Shown here: positions 1-44,268 of the stretch, in pieces | Position numbering within the stretch: the first letter of the stretch is position 1 | Layout of the letters: each line of letters starts with the position of its first letter | Program-made: the position numbers and the translations under genes | Origin: Chinchilla lanigera | Lineage: Eukaryota; Chordata; Mammalia; Rodentia; Chinchillidae | Direction: 5' to 3' | Assembly (NCBI RefSeq): GCF_000276665.1 | Contig: NW_004955470.1 | Coordinates: 3,155,997-3,219,996 of the forward strand | Length of the DNA stretch: 64,000 bases | The notes under the pieces: model-generated | Seen by the model: the letters and a program-made list of their open reading frames with translations, nothing else | Database searches by the model: none | What the model was told of the DNA's origin: nothing

Positions 1-1790
1 AGAGGTCATATCTCATTGAGGTGAATTTTTCTTATGAGAGAGCTTGAACATTTTTTCAAGTTTGAGAGCCATTTATATTTCTCTGTGAAATGCTTTTTAA
101 AAAATACCTTCAGCTCTTTTTTCAAAATTGGGTTGGTACATACTTTTTTCTTTCAATTTCTAGAAATCTTTTCTTTATCTCAGCTTTCTTTCAACCCTGC
201 TTGTCAGTTCTTAAATTTGTTTTGTTTAGTTGAGATCTACAGTTTTTTATTACTATATATTGTAGTTGATTTTCAGGGGGTGATAGGGTTATTTGAGACA
301 GGATCTCGCTTTGTGTTTTGGGCTATTCTTGAACTCACCAGGTAGCCAGCCTAGCCTCAAACTCAAGGAGATTCTCCTGCCCTCAGCCTTCCAAGTGCTG
401 GGATTATATACATATGCCAACATGCCCAGCTATGGTTAATTTTTATGTAGTTTTTTTCTATTGTGGCTTCTGAATTTTGAGTGAGAAGAAACACTGGTTT
501 CATTTGTATACTTAAACATTAGCTACAATAAAGTATAACTTAAGATTTTCCTTCTACTTTCTGTCCCTGGAATAAACTGACCATAAATTAAGAGAAAAGA
601 CAAAAAAATTGTATGTGCAGATTCACAGGCACTTGAAAATAAAAGACAGAAAGGAAAGAGCCAAATAAGACAGGCTCAGAGAAAGTCTTCTTTTTACTTC
701 ACTAATGTGAATTGATGCAGATTTCCTTTATAGAAGAATAGCTTTTGAAAGCTACAGTTTCTTTTAACAACCAACTCAAATTATGCCAAAGAAATCATCT
801 ACAAAAGTATTGCTTTTAAATTCCCTTTAAAGAAAAACAAACCTACAATTTCTCAGATAAAAAACCTAAGTGTCTTTTTTAACTTGCTTCTCATATCTAG
901 AATGCAGATGCATTCTCTTTCTCTAATACAAGTGCCAGATTACACACATGTACTCTCCCAACCTAGTCCAACGCACCAGTCCCTGGGCCTTTGCAGAAGC
1001 TTCCTAACTGGTTCCCACTTCTGTTGCCGCCACCACCACCTACTCTTGGAAAAAGGAAGCGCACATTTTAAAATGTGAATTAGAACTTATTACCCCACCT
1101 TCCTGTCCTGTCACACTAAAGCCATGGTTCTTTCTTTGTTCCTGGTAGAGGACAGTTCCTGAAGTTCTCTGGGCCTTGACTGTATCCCCCAACAGAGCTG
1201 TGTGGCTTTCCCACCCTGATCAAATGTCATCCCTCATAAAGCCATGGTTGGATATGTGTGAGTAAGGGAAGCAGAGTTCTCTGGGAGCTCTAGTTACTGG
1301 TTGGTTTGTGGGTATTTCCACCATATGCTCTTCAGGGACAAGGTGTTACACTGAGGCCCAGGAAGCAAACTGTATCTGGAATCTCCAAGTTCTAGTACCC
1401 AGGCTGCTAAACTCACTCACAAGCCCTCTTTGGATCTGTGCAGTCCTGCCTCAGCCAGACTCCTAGGAAGCAAGGGAGGGGGTCTGAGCAGGGCCACACT
1501 TTAATGGCACTGCTAGGAGAAAAAAGGGCAAACATCCCATCTCCGCCCCAGGACAGTAATGACACTGGGGACAGGGAGAAAAGGAGACTCAAACTTTGTT
1601 GTGGAGAAGCACTGCTTCTGAGTTTATGACTACTTCTGAGTGAATGCTTTTTTAAATTTTATATATCATTTGTGTTGATAGTTAAGATTTCCATTTAAAA
1701 ATATACAAATGAAATATATGTGATGAAATACATCTTTTGCTCTTAGGAATTGTACCTAATATCCCATGTGCACACTGTTCTTTCTTCTAG
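1..1790 (+). other. BUB1 intron 1 (3' part), no exon seen
   Basis: No start-exon sequence resembling the BUB1 N-terminus was found here. A minus-strand B1 lies at 291-430. The rest is unremarkable A/T-rich intron, with short open frames that look random. Confidence 0.6.
291..430 (-). mobile_element. B1 SINE, inverted
   Basis: ttgagacaggatctcgc at the left end and ccaagtgctgggattat with catgcccagct at the right mark a diverged inverted B1. Confidence 0.85.
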
Positions 1791-33994
<32,204 letters not shown>

Positions 33995-34160
33995 AAGGTA
34001 GATGTGGACTCTCCAGAAATTATTTTGTAAATATTAACCTCTCACTTTGTATATATGTACTGCCAAAGTAAGCACTAACCTCTCACTTTGAAGTTTGATT
34101 TTTTTTCTACACTTATTGTTTATTTTAATGTTCATTAAAAATAAATTAAAAATAAAATCC
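33995..34160 (+). promoter_or_regulatory. BUB1: BUB1 3' UTR and polyadenylation signals
   Basis: Two overlapping-range AATAAA signals occur at 34140-34145 and 34151-34156 in an A/T-rich tail, so cleavage is expected about 10-30 bp beyond. The UTR contains a short direct repeat, taacctctcactttg, near 34037 and 34077. Confidence 0.8.
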
Positions 34161-35035
34161 ATGTAGCAAGAAAGAAAATGTTGGAGTGGTGATCGGTAAC
34201 AAAATTCAATGTGAGACTGAGACACTGGAAAATAACAACTGTGCAAGAAAAAAGGAGCAGCTCACGGAGAATAGGGAAGAAACTAACAGGAAAATTAGAA
34301 GCTACACAAAAGTTGGAAAGACAATCCACAACACAGAGAAAACAGGGAAACAGCTTGGATTCTCCCCAGCTCTTGCAGCTCACAGGAGGGGAGCCAGGCT
34401 CCCCAGTAGCAAGATAAGTGCTAGAGGCTGAGAGATCTGGGAAAAACAGCAGCAGAGCCAATGGCATTTGTGAACTACAAAAACCATATGGGGTTTTGAT
34501 CCTAGGGGACTCCTTTCACATGTAAGGCACCCACCATATCTCAAGAATACTTGATCAAACAGTTCAGAAAGGAACTGATTATTTAAATCTGGGGCTCAGA
34601 ACAACTGAAAAACCACTTCATGGCTCCAATGGCACTGTCCCACAGTGACTGAGTGGGAGCCACTGGAGACTGCCACAGACAGGGACATGGGCCCCACACC
34701 CACAGGAAGAAGCCAGATTTGGCTTGAGTTGCACTCAGAAACAGCTGAATATAAAAGTGCTTGCCGGCATTAAGTACTTATGCTGTTGCCATGCTGCAAA
34801 CATCCAGCACAGATATGAGGTCTGATTGCCTTCCCCATCCACCAGCATAAGCAAAGACATGCCTTAGCGTGGACACTGCTATAGCCTGGGTAAACAGAGA
34901 GGCCTCTGGTATATGGAGTGTGCCTTACAAACCCACAGCTATAAGGCTATGCACAGAAAACTAAGACTTTCTAGACTCCAAAACTGTAAATCCTAGAAGG
35001 AAACCATTTATTAATTTTGAAATACAAATTTTTTT

Positions 35036-35165
35036 TCCATTTTTGGACTCTTTTTCTTTCTACTTTTCCTTATTCCTTTTTTCTTTGTTCTTTTCCTTTT
35101 TTATTTTAATTTTTCTCTTATTCTTTATTTCTTTTTCTTTTATCTTCTATGTCTTTTTTTTTCTG
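35036..35165. repeat. Pyrimidine-rich tract
   Basis: About 130 bp of almost pure T/C (ttttctttctacttttcctt type) on the plus strand. Confidence 0.85.
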
Positions 35166-35980
35166 TTAACTTCTCTGCTTCTATAAATATCCTACCCCAT
35201 ACTGGTAATGGGATCCTTTGTTTCACTTTTCTCTTTTCCTTCTCATCTCATTTTTAATTTTTCAAATTTATCTTTTTGCATTCTCTAATTCTTAGCCCCT
35301 GTATCTATACTAGTGTAACCACTGAGTTTTATTAATCTATATAGTTAGGTAACTCTCTTATCACTGTTGAATTCTTCTCTATCATTAGTGGAGGTATTGT
35401 TATTGCATTAAGCAAATGTTTGCTATATGTTAGTATTTGATTTGTCTTAGGGTTTATACTATAATTGTAGATTTCTAAGTTTACTGTCATACATTATTGG
35501 TTCTTATGTCAATATCCAATTTGTCTTAGAAGATACTACCGTTGCTGATTTACTTGATATTGTCAGGGATGCATAGTTGTTGCTATTAATAACTTTTCTC
35601 TGTACACCAATACCTGTGACATTGACAATGCTATGGTCCATTCCTGGAGAATGGGGTGCTAGGCCAATTATACCTCATCCCATCCTCCATATTAACAATC
35701 ATGATTAGAGCTTTGGATACCAGCAAAGGCAATAGTTAACCACACCCTCAGTACATCACTGAAAAGCAGACTAAAGATCCCCCATACTATTAACAGAGTC
35801 CACTATAAATGACCACATATCTAAGCACAAAGCAAAACTAGAAACATGAGAAGACATGGCAACAAAATGCCTCCCAAAACTTCTAGCTCCCCCAAAGTAG
35901 GTATATTGGGTATTGAGGGGGAGATATGCAAAAGCCACACAGCCAAATTCTTCAATAGGGTAACATTAAAATGCAGATCA

Positions 35981-36090
35981 GGGGCTGGGGATTTAGCTCA
36001 GCGGCAAAGCGCCTGCCTGGCAAGCGCAAGGTCGTGAGTTCAGTTCCCAGTACCGGAGAAAAACCAAAAAATAAATAAATAAATAAAAAA
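35981..36090 (+). mobile_element. ID SINE nested in an L1-like block
   Basis: Same young subfamily. Flanked by taaaatgcagatca at 35967-35980 and 36091-36104. The tail is (AAAT)n. Confidence 0.95.
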
Positions 36091-36234
36091 TAAAATGCAG
36101 ATCAGTGAGGTGCTTACTGGGCTCACAGAAAATATAAAAAGATAATAGTTGTAATGAACAAAGCAATCAGGGAGCTTACAGAAGACACTAATAAAATGCT
36201 AGCTGAGCAAACAAAATTGTATAAAACTCCACCA

Positions 36235-36960
36235 AAAGGCTTATAGATTTAGTAAATAAAATAACTAAAGAATAGTACAGACAATACAGAGTTACAAACA
36301 AAGTGGTAAGAAATTAACAATGCTTATTGTATTACATATTGATATCTTCAAAGTGGTTTCTCATGAAAACAGAGACATGCAATATTGATCAATCAAGGAC
36401 TCATTAACAGTTTCTTTCAGCAAAGAAATGGAAGACAGTAGATCAACTATGTTAACTATCCTGTATATACATACATACAAAATTTCTTCTTTCCCTTCTC
36501 TTTTCCCACATCCCAGTTGCCCTTTACCCTTGAGCATTTTCCTATCATTTCCCAATGTCTATCATACCTCCGAGTTTTTACTAACTCTTTCAGGTTTTAC
36601 ACTAGTGAGACAATGCAGTGCTTGCACATGCAGGTCTGATTTATTTCACTTATGAGTATGGTCTCTGTGTATACTTCTATATACTATCTCTCCTACACAA
36701 CTATCATTATGCTGCATTCTTTCACTTAATGTGTGGTGGAGAATGTAACTTTAATGACCTCATACTTTTTGATGGTTATATAGTATTTGATTATGGTATG
36801 TCTGTAGTATAAATTTTTACAAGGGAAATTACATGTCAAAATGGAATACATTTAAATTTTCAATCAGTATCTGCAACTATCCCCAAAAGAAGTGCACTAG
36901 CATCTATGTAAGTCCTTATTTCCCACCTTTACTGACAGCAGGTGATTTGTGTACCTTTTC
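36235..36960 (-). mobile_element. L1 3' portion, inverted
   Basis: tatcttcaaagtggtttctc, acatcccagttgccctttac and gtctgatttatttcacttatg parallel the inverted L1 at 57990-58850 segment by segment. Confidence 0.75.
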
Positions 36961-37789
36961 ATATTTTTCATAGCTAGGTGTGTGTTCTTTTTCAGTGTTT
37001 TTCATTTGAATTGCTCTTTTTTCTTGTTTATTTATAGCACTCCTTTTATATGAGTCACAGGTACCTGTCCCAATTTGTCATTTATCTCTTGACTAGTGAT
37101 GATTTCTGTTGCTATGAGGAATTGTTTTTAATGTTTGATTTGTACTTTACAGTCTTGAGTAACTTTGTCTTAAGATGCCATACTCAACTGAAAAATAAGA
37201 AAACAATTCTATTTTGTTTTTGTTTTTTACACTATAGTAGCTGGAATACTTAGTACTAAATTTTTTGGCTACTGTTTTAAGTCAGATATGTTTTTCCACC
37301 TATTTTTTTTTTCTAGCTGGAAATTTGAATATATAAAGCCTATTGATTACTGTAAAGGATTTCAGTTGATTCTTCTGAAGTTTCCAAATAACCACCATTA
37401 TGAAAATAATGCTTATTTTATGTCATTCCAAATATTTGCTTGTGAATTTTCTCTTGTCGTTGATTAGTACCTTGGGAAGAGGGTTAAACTAGACATCCTT
37501 ATCTTCTGCTTTCATGGAAGCTTTTCCAGTGTTTATTATGTTTCATAATACTGTCTTGAGATAGGTATTTTTAATTATGTTAAGTATCTACTGACAGTAT
37601 CTAATGTTTTTTTATAAACAAATATGATCTATAATAGTATTCCATAGTTTTCTTGCCCATATTTGCATCTAATGATCCAGTAGATAGCATTCCTCTATAT
37701 GAACAGACCATCATTTAACCACTCCTCTGTTTAGTCACCTCGTGGTTTCACAGTTTCATTGCCACACACCAGTGAGTGCAGGTGCCAAT

Positions 37790-38145
37790 GTGTTACTTTT
37801 CTCTTGTTGCTGAGACAAACTACCTGACACCCAGAATTAAGGAAGGAAAGGTTTATTTAGCTCACACTCTGTAGAGGTTTCAGTCCATATTTGGCTATTT
37901 CCTAAGCAGGTTGGCACATGGAAGAGAGCAACAGTTCATGGCAGTGGAAGACAGCAAAAGCAACAACAGCAAAAGGGGAGGAGTGTCTGCAAACAGCCCC
38001 TTTTCCTCCCTTACAATGGTATGAAAACTACCTGCCCCAGGGCAGTGGAGCATTCACACCCATGAATCAATCATAAACTCTTAACAGCCCGCCCCATGAC
38101 AGCATGTGGCTTTGGGGGGACACCCAGACACAAACCATAATACAA
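37790..38145. repeat. Diverged interspersed repeat, family unassigned
   Basis: ctgagacaaactacctgaca, aaaggtttatttagctcaca and cacccagacacaaaccata are typical of an ancient mammalian repeat related to the one at 3860-4170. Confidence 0.5.
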
Positions 38146-38414
38146 TGTGTCTATGGGATAAATTACTAAGACTGAATCCCAAAATAGGTATTTATTTTGA
38201 AAATAAAAAAATGTAAGCTACATAAATCAATTATATGCATACTCAATTTGGAAGGTGAAAAGGATCCAAGGTCAGAACTCATGAGGCAAACCAACATTGA
38301 ACTCAAAGTATCTAAACAACCAAGCATTTGGAAGCAAAGCCATATTTATGAGGTTTCTTTTTCCTTTTGAAAAGGGCTCTTTTCAAAGACTAAAGAAGCT
38401 AAGGGTACTGTTTT

Positions 38415-38450
38415 GGGGTCGGGTCGGGTCGGGTCGGGTCGGGTCAGGTC
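38415..38450 (+). repeat. (GGGTC)n pentanucleotide, G-quadruplex-prone
   Basis: Six perfect GGGTC units plus one AGGTC. At least four GGG runs with 2-nt loops satisfy the usual G4 pattern on the plus strand; each unit boundary is a CpG. Confidence 0.93.
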
Positions 38451-38503
38451 GTTTTTAGCACCAGGAATTGAACTCAGGACCTTGTGCTTGCCAGGCAGGC
38501 ACT
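38451..38503 (-). mobile_element. ID SINE fragment, inverted
   Basis: Reverse complement carries gtgcctgcctggcaagcaca and the ggtcctgagttcaattcctgg B-box region; it is truncated and directly adjoins the (GGGTC)n tract. Confidence 0.8.
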
Positions 38504-39267
38504 GTGGGGTGCTGTTTTATCAAGCAGAATAGAATGTATTCATCCATGAGCAGCAGCTATAGGAACCTTCAGCTTTGGATGCAGAGGACCACATGGCCTT
38601 GGCTTCCAGCCCCTGTTGACATGTCTTGTGTCACCACCAGCCCATTTGCTATTACTGGCTCTTCGCCTTGTCTCACACTCAAAAACTTCCTCCATGCTAT
38701 TCATACCAACAACTTGACCACATGTCATTGCTGCTGTTGCCCATCCGGCCCATGATCTATGCCAAGGGCTTCATTTAAATCAAATTTCACAGTCTGATTT
38801 CCTAGCAATGAACTGTCCCCCGAGGAGGGAAGACCAATCCAGACAACATAAGATCCTCTAAGCACTTCAGCCAAGTATTTGTGTTTTTAGTTTTTGTACA
38901 TATGCCTGATACAAATAAGCATTATCACTTAGTGAAAATCAGTTGTGTGGGTTACACACCTAGTTTGTCAACATGAGGGGAAAAGCTCTACATTTAACTA
39001 GCCCCTAAAATGAATGTAACATGTTAGTTTTCAGAGGGAGCCAAGAATCTTCCAGTTCAGGCAAATGCTAAGGCCAAAGTTCCCTGAGGACAGACCTGGG
39101 CTTTATTCACCTCTGTCTCAGTGGCCCAACTCACCCCACATGCTCAGACCTTGGCTACTCTCAGTTCTGGGTTCAGATTTAATAATATCTTTCTCTGCTG
39201 AAGCATTTCCCATTCATTCTTTGCCAACTGCTCCACATTCAAGTTCTAGTGAAGAATAAGGCTGCTT

Positions 39268-40762
39268 TGACCCGAAGATTAGTGGAACAGACCAGAAGAC
39301 ACAGAAACAACTCCAGACATATTCAACCACCTTATATTTGACAAAGGGGCCAAAAGCATACACTGGAAGTAAGATAGCATCTTTAATAACTGGTGCTAGA
39401 AAAACTGGCTCTGCACATGTCAAAGATTAAAATTGGACCCATATCTTTCACCATGCACTGAACTAAATTCAAAATGGACCATAGCTCTAAATATTAAGAC
39501 AGAAACATTAAATCTGCTGGAAGATACATTAGGTAAAACTCTTGAAGACACTGATGTAGGGAAAAAGTTTATGAATAAAACCCCAAACGCATAGGAACTA
39601 TCACAAAGAATCAGCAACTGAGATCTCATATTAAAAGGTTTTTGCACAGCAAGAGAAACTCAACAGAGTGAAGAGATGACCCACAATGTGGGAAAAAATA
39701 TTTGCTAGGTGTTCTTCAGACAAAGGTCTACTATCAAGAACATATAAAAAACTCAAAAAACTCAGACCTCCCAAATTTAAAGACCCAATCTAAAAAAGGG
39801 CATTGGAGATGAATATACACTTTTCAGATGAAGAAATGCAAACAGCAAAAAAATATGAAAAAATGTTCAGTATCATTCATCATTCGAGAAATGCAAATTA
39901 AAACAGCACTGAGATTCCATCTCACCCCGAAAGAATGGCTATCATTAAGAAATCAACCAGTGATAAATGCTGGAGGAGCTGCGGAGAAAAAGGAACTCTT
40001 TCCACTGTTGGTGGCAATGTAAACTAGTACAGCTACTATGGAAATCAGTATGGAGATTCCTCAAAAACTAGGATTGGAGGTCCTGTTTGACCCAGCTATT
40101 CCCCTTCTAGCTATCTTCCCATAAGAATGAAAGACATCATACCACAGTGATATATATGTGCCCATGTTTATAGCAGCACAATTTGTAATACTGGGAAACA
40201 ACCCAAATGCCCATCAACCAAGGAATGGATAAAAAAAGATGTGGTCTTTTTCTATAATGGAGTATTACTCATCCTAAAGAAGGATAAACTGGAGACCTTT
40301 ATAGGTAAATGGATGCAACTGGAGACCATACTCATAAGAGAAATAAGCCAGACACAAATGTGTGAACATTGTATTTTCTCCCTAGTGTGAGAAGCTGAAA
40401 GAGAAAATGTGATCCCACATGTACAACAGATATCGTAAAATGGGAAGAAACTTCAAAAGGAAAGAGAAACTGGTTTAGGGGAAGGGAAAAAAGAAGGAAG
40501 GGAAAAGCAAAAGGAAAAAAATAATAAAGTATATACAAAAGATGGTTAAGATAGTTGTGCTGCTGATTTCTCTAAAGTAATTGAAAGGATAGGTTTGTGG
40601 TAATATTGTTTGGACAATTAAATGCCGATATCTTGTACTTTAAGTAACTAATTTGAAGATAACAATACACAGTGTGTTGACCATTGTTACCCTCCTATCA
40701 TATTGTTTTGGAATTTCGGTATTTTGTTTTGTTTATTTTGCTTTAAAATAAAACTTTTAAAA
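39268..40762 (+). mobile_element. 5'-truncated L1 (ORF2 3' end plus 3' UTR)
   Basis: Carries ORF2-end phrases (aactaaattcaaaatggacc, ggaaacaacccaaatgccca, tggagtattactcatcc) and an A-rich 3' end. Flanked by perfect 16-bp duplications aagaataaggctgctt at 39252-39267 and 40763-40778. ORF2 is broken. Confidence 0.93.
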
Positions 40763-41220
40763 AAGAATAAGGCTGCTTCCTCAGGAGATTGAATTTCCTC
40801 CTCCTGCTCCTGCTCCTCCTCGCCTGGGTTACATCTGTGGGCTAGGGCAATGATTCTAAAATTGATTTCCCCCTAAGCCATTCCTGATAGAAAAGCACAA
40901 GTGTGGACTGAGACCCTCAATATGAGCGCCCCCCGGCAGTCCGCCGTTTGGCACAGTACACAAGCACACCTAAGACGGTTCCACTCCAAACCTTTCTCTG
41001 CGCTGATCCTGGGAGCCAACCCCTTGGTCCTCCTTTTCCCTCATCCTTCAGATCCAGTGCATCATTGCCACTGGTTCCATCCAGGAATGTTTCAGACAAA
41101 CAATTTCTGGATTGTTTGGACTAAGCTGTTGTGACAAGAGAGAATCCACACGGTGGCTCGGAGAAGACAGGAGTGATTTCTTTCTACCCTTACAGTCGGT
41201 TGAGCGATTCTGTGCTGCCA

Positions 41221-41580
41221 CTGAGGAGCCGTGGACACAGGAGGCTTCCAGAAGTTCTGTCGCCGTTTCCTTCGCAGCAGCGGACAAGCGAGCTGGAGGA
41301 GGGCATTGCTCCCGAGGGCAAGACTCCAGTCGGGCTCGCAGCCCCAGGCGGGCAGAATCAGGTGGCTCCAGCCTCCTGCCAGCGGGGAGTCCACGAGCCG
41401 TGGAGAGACTGGTTCACTGGGTGGCAGAGAAAGCGCGCAAGAAAAGTGGTGATCCCGCCACGGCGCCTCTGGTTCCTCTCCCTCAAAGCCCTTGTGCAAA
41501 GGCTGGGGCAGGGCGACCCCTGTCGGCCACGAGCCTCCGACCACTCGGAGAACTGTGGAGAGGCTCACAAGAGAAAAGGG
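41221..41580. other. GC-rich, CpG-dense intergenic segment
   Basis: By hand count there are 23 CpGs in 360 bp, against roughly 30 expected by base composition (ratio about 0.7), far denser than flanking DNA. Long frames on both strands here (about 150-167 codons) are what high GC produces and show no known motif. It could be a small CpG island or promoter of an unannotated transcript, or a retroposed GC-rich fragment. Confidence 0.55.
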
Positions 41581-42801
41581 ACATACTGTAGGCAATAAAG
41601 TCTACTCCATCATGGCTTGAGTTTGAACACTGGAAACAGCGTATAGGTCCGCTATTCGTTGAATTCTTAAATCACGCTACTAGTGTATGTACTACCAAGA
41701 ACCAGTTCCTGGTAAGCAGAAAAAGCAGGTTGTTCAACAGTATACAGTATATGATGCACATAAGGTTAAAAAGCATTACGTCCCTTATGAATATGCATGA
41801 CATATGTGACTATAAATGGATCCATTTAGCTGCAGAAGGATAAGCAAAACCAGCGGTGAGCACTGGAAAGGCGGTATCAGCCTGAGTGGGAGAATGAAAA
41901 TAGAGTTGGGAGGAGAAAAAAAAAAAATAAAGAGCAACATTTGACTTCTGACATATCTGGACTGAACTCCTTAAATAATGTATTCTGTTAATTTTTAAAA
42001 AAGAAATGCCCATTATATATCAACTTTTAAAAATTAAATTGCAACTCCATACATTTGGTAAAATACTTTACATGACAATAGATGTTAGCTATGCAAAGAG
42101 ATGAGAGACTTAGGAAGGATGGTAGGACTCCACTGACCACATAGAGGGGGCAGTTCCTGGCAATTTTGGTGACAGCGGGATTCCAGGGCCCCAGGCCGGA
42201 CACCAGCAGTGGTGTTAAGCCAGGAATAGCAACTTGAAGCAACAGATTCTGCTATGATGCTGACTGTGAGCAGGAGTTAGCATTACACTCTCCTCATCCT
42301 CCCTCGGTCCCCAGTCTTGAGAGGAAGATCATTGTTCTAGGTTGACATATGTGGACATGGGCTCCGGGGCACTCTGTGACACAGACAGTGGGTAGCCATT
42401 CTGCCCAAAGCCTTCGCTTTGCTCCTGCAGCACAAGGCCTAGAAGAGCCCTCAGCACTGAGGAAATGAAGTTCCTACAAGCTTGCTTCAGTGGCCACATG
42501 ACACACGGCACAGCACATGGCTCAGGTCTCTCCGTACACTCAGGTCATGGGGATGGGCTCACATGCCCCTGCCTTAGGGTGAGACCTGTGACAAGGCACA
42601 GACAAAAAAGGGGATGCCCTGAGGACTCTGGGCATGCACCTGCTCAAAGTGTACCTGCCATCCAGAGGTGTCTGATTCACAGAGACAGAATGTGCACTGG
42701 TGGGAATGGCAGATGTTGTTTAACAGGTACAGAGTTTCCACTTTGCAAGATGGAAAAATTGTGAAGCTGGAAGCGAAGGTGGATGCACAACAGTATGAGT
42801 A

Positions 42802-43172
42802 TGTGCTGTGGCTTGAATGAGTGTTCCCCAAAGGCCCGTGTAAAGGGTGGGTCACCCACCTGAGGCGCCATTAGGTGTGGCAGGACACTTGGGATGGAGC
42901 CTAGTGGAAGGAAGTTAGGTCACTGAGGGCAAACCCTGGAAGGGGACACTGAGACCCCAGCCCCCTCCCATCTCTCGTTTCACTTCCCAACTGTCATGAA
43001 GTGAGCAGCTTGTTCTGCCTCAGGCTCCTGCCATGAGCCGCTGCCTCTCCACATGCCCTAGCAACAGGGCCAAGGCACCATGGACTGGAACCTCTGAAAC
43101 CAGGTCTACAGTAAATCTTTCCTCCTTTAATTATCTCAAATGTTTTGTTATAGTGACATAAGCTGACCAACA
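42802..43172 (+). mobile_element. MaLR-type LTR (solo)
   Basis: tgtgctgtggcttgaatgag, cattaggtgtggcaggac, tgccatgagccgctgcctct, ctctgaaaccaggtctacag and a gctgaccaaca end follow the MaLR (MST/THE-like) LTR layout. Endogenous retroviral relic without internal genes. Confidence 0.75.
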
Positions 43173-43694
43173 AGTGTACTTACGCTACTGTACTCCACAC
43201 CGAGACACTGTGACGATAGAAAATTTCCTGTTATATCCATTTTGTTGCAATTTTTTAAAAAGTTAATAAATAAAATAAATCCCTTTTAAGTTCCAAAAAG
43301 GAGTAAATCACTGTACTGGGAGATTCCCAGCCTGGGAAAGTGTCCTCAGACTCCATGTCGTGCTCGACTATAATTCAGCTAAAGGAGCTTTGAGAGTATG
43401 CTGCTGCCCCCTCCAAAAAGAAGCAATTGTGACAATTATATTTTCACATTCATATTTTTCTTCATTTTGAAAAATCACTGCATTTAAAAGCTACTGTACC
43501 AGGACACAAGCCTTTGTCATTTCTCAAATATCCATAATTCATGTAACATTTTAGCACAGTATAAGTTTAATAGAATAGCAAAATATCATATAAAAACAAA
43601 TGGAAAACTTTTATATACCCACTAGGAAGTCTTCAGACATGCGTAGTACAAGTGCTCCACATAATCTCTTCATCAGCTTGCCCGTCCTCACTTC

Positions 43695-44100
43695 TGTGAC
43701 CTGACCTAAGAATGACTCCCCCAAGATGGGGCACACAGTGGTAACCTCGCTATACCATACTGCTGACCCCTTGGGACAGGTAAGGCTGGTTCACAGATTT
43801 AGCTGATCATAAAAGGAATCCCAGGCTGGGAAAGTCATCTCCAGCTAGCATATGTAGAAAAAGATTGCAGCTTATCTTGGTTTCCAGTTGTGGACTCTCA
43901 GGACCAGACTTAAGAGTAACCCCCAGGTGGGGCACATGGTAGTGGCCTTCCCATACCATTCAGCTGACCACTAAGGACAAGCAAGGTCAATTCACAGCCT
44001 TATCTGCTCAGAAAAGGAGCCCAGGCTGGAAAAATCATCTCCAGCTAGCATATCCAAAAAAAAAAAAAAAAAAAGATGCAGCTTCTCTTGCCTTCCGGGT
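43695..44100. repeat. Tandem duplication, about 205-bp unit, in TPCN3 3' flank
   Basis: Copy 1 (about 43695-43895) and copy 2 (about 43899-44100) share gtggggcacaygg, tgaccmctwrggaca, catctccagctagcatat and gatgcagctt. The start of a third copy (gtggaccctctc at 44101) runs into the TPCN3 stop region. Confidence 0.85.
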
Positions 44101-44122
44101 GTGGACCCTCTCAAGTTCAGAA

Positions 44123-44268
44123 TCATGCACTGTTTTCAAAATTGGGATTCTTGGGGTATATGTCACTGGGTGAGAAGCTCAGAATCTCTTCCAGGGAAGG
44201 ACCTTCCTCATTGGCAGCAATTTCAGATTCGAACATTCGCTGCAGCAAGGCATCCACAGTCCGGTATT
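44123..44268 (-). CDS. TPCN3: TPCN3 exon o (terminal coding exon)
   Basis: Acceptor tcctag. It encodes YRTVDALLQRMFESEIAANE, then EEILSFSPSDI and stop TGA at 44125-44123. TVDALLQRMFESEI matches the usual TPC C-terminal helix. No clear AATAAA was seen on the minus strand just below it; an ATTAAA variant occurs near 43566. Confidence 0.88.

Larger units (their letters stand above)
34190..36230 (+). mobile_element. Probable L1 5'-region/ORF1-start block
   Basis: A 2-kb segment with L1-like features: an A-rich sense strand, 'actgaaaagcagactaaaga', and a start resembling an L1 ORF1 leader at 35846. A long pyrimidine-rich part lies at 35036-35165. Interrupted by the ID element at 35981. Family call is tentative. 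Confidence 0.45.
34160..44122. other. Intergenic region between convergent BUB1 and TPCN3
   Basis: About 10 kb with no supported protein-coding gene. Most is interspersed repeat, listed separately. The stretches at 38504-39251, 40779-41200 and 41600-42800 show no gene or repeat I can name. Confidence 0.7.

Noticed and set aside
41092..41598. Overlapping open frames of 155-167 codons on both strands
   Set aside because: They overlap in several frames at once, have no recognisable motif, and are the expected by-product of a GC-rich segment without stops.
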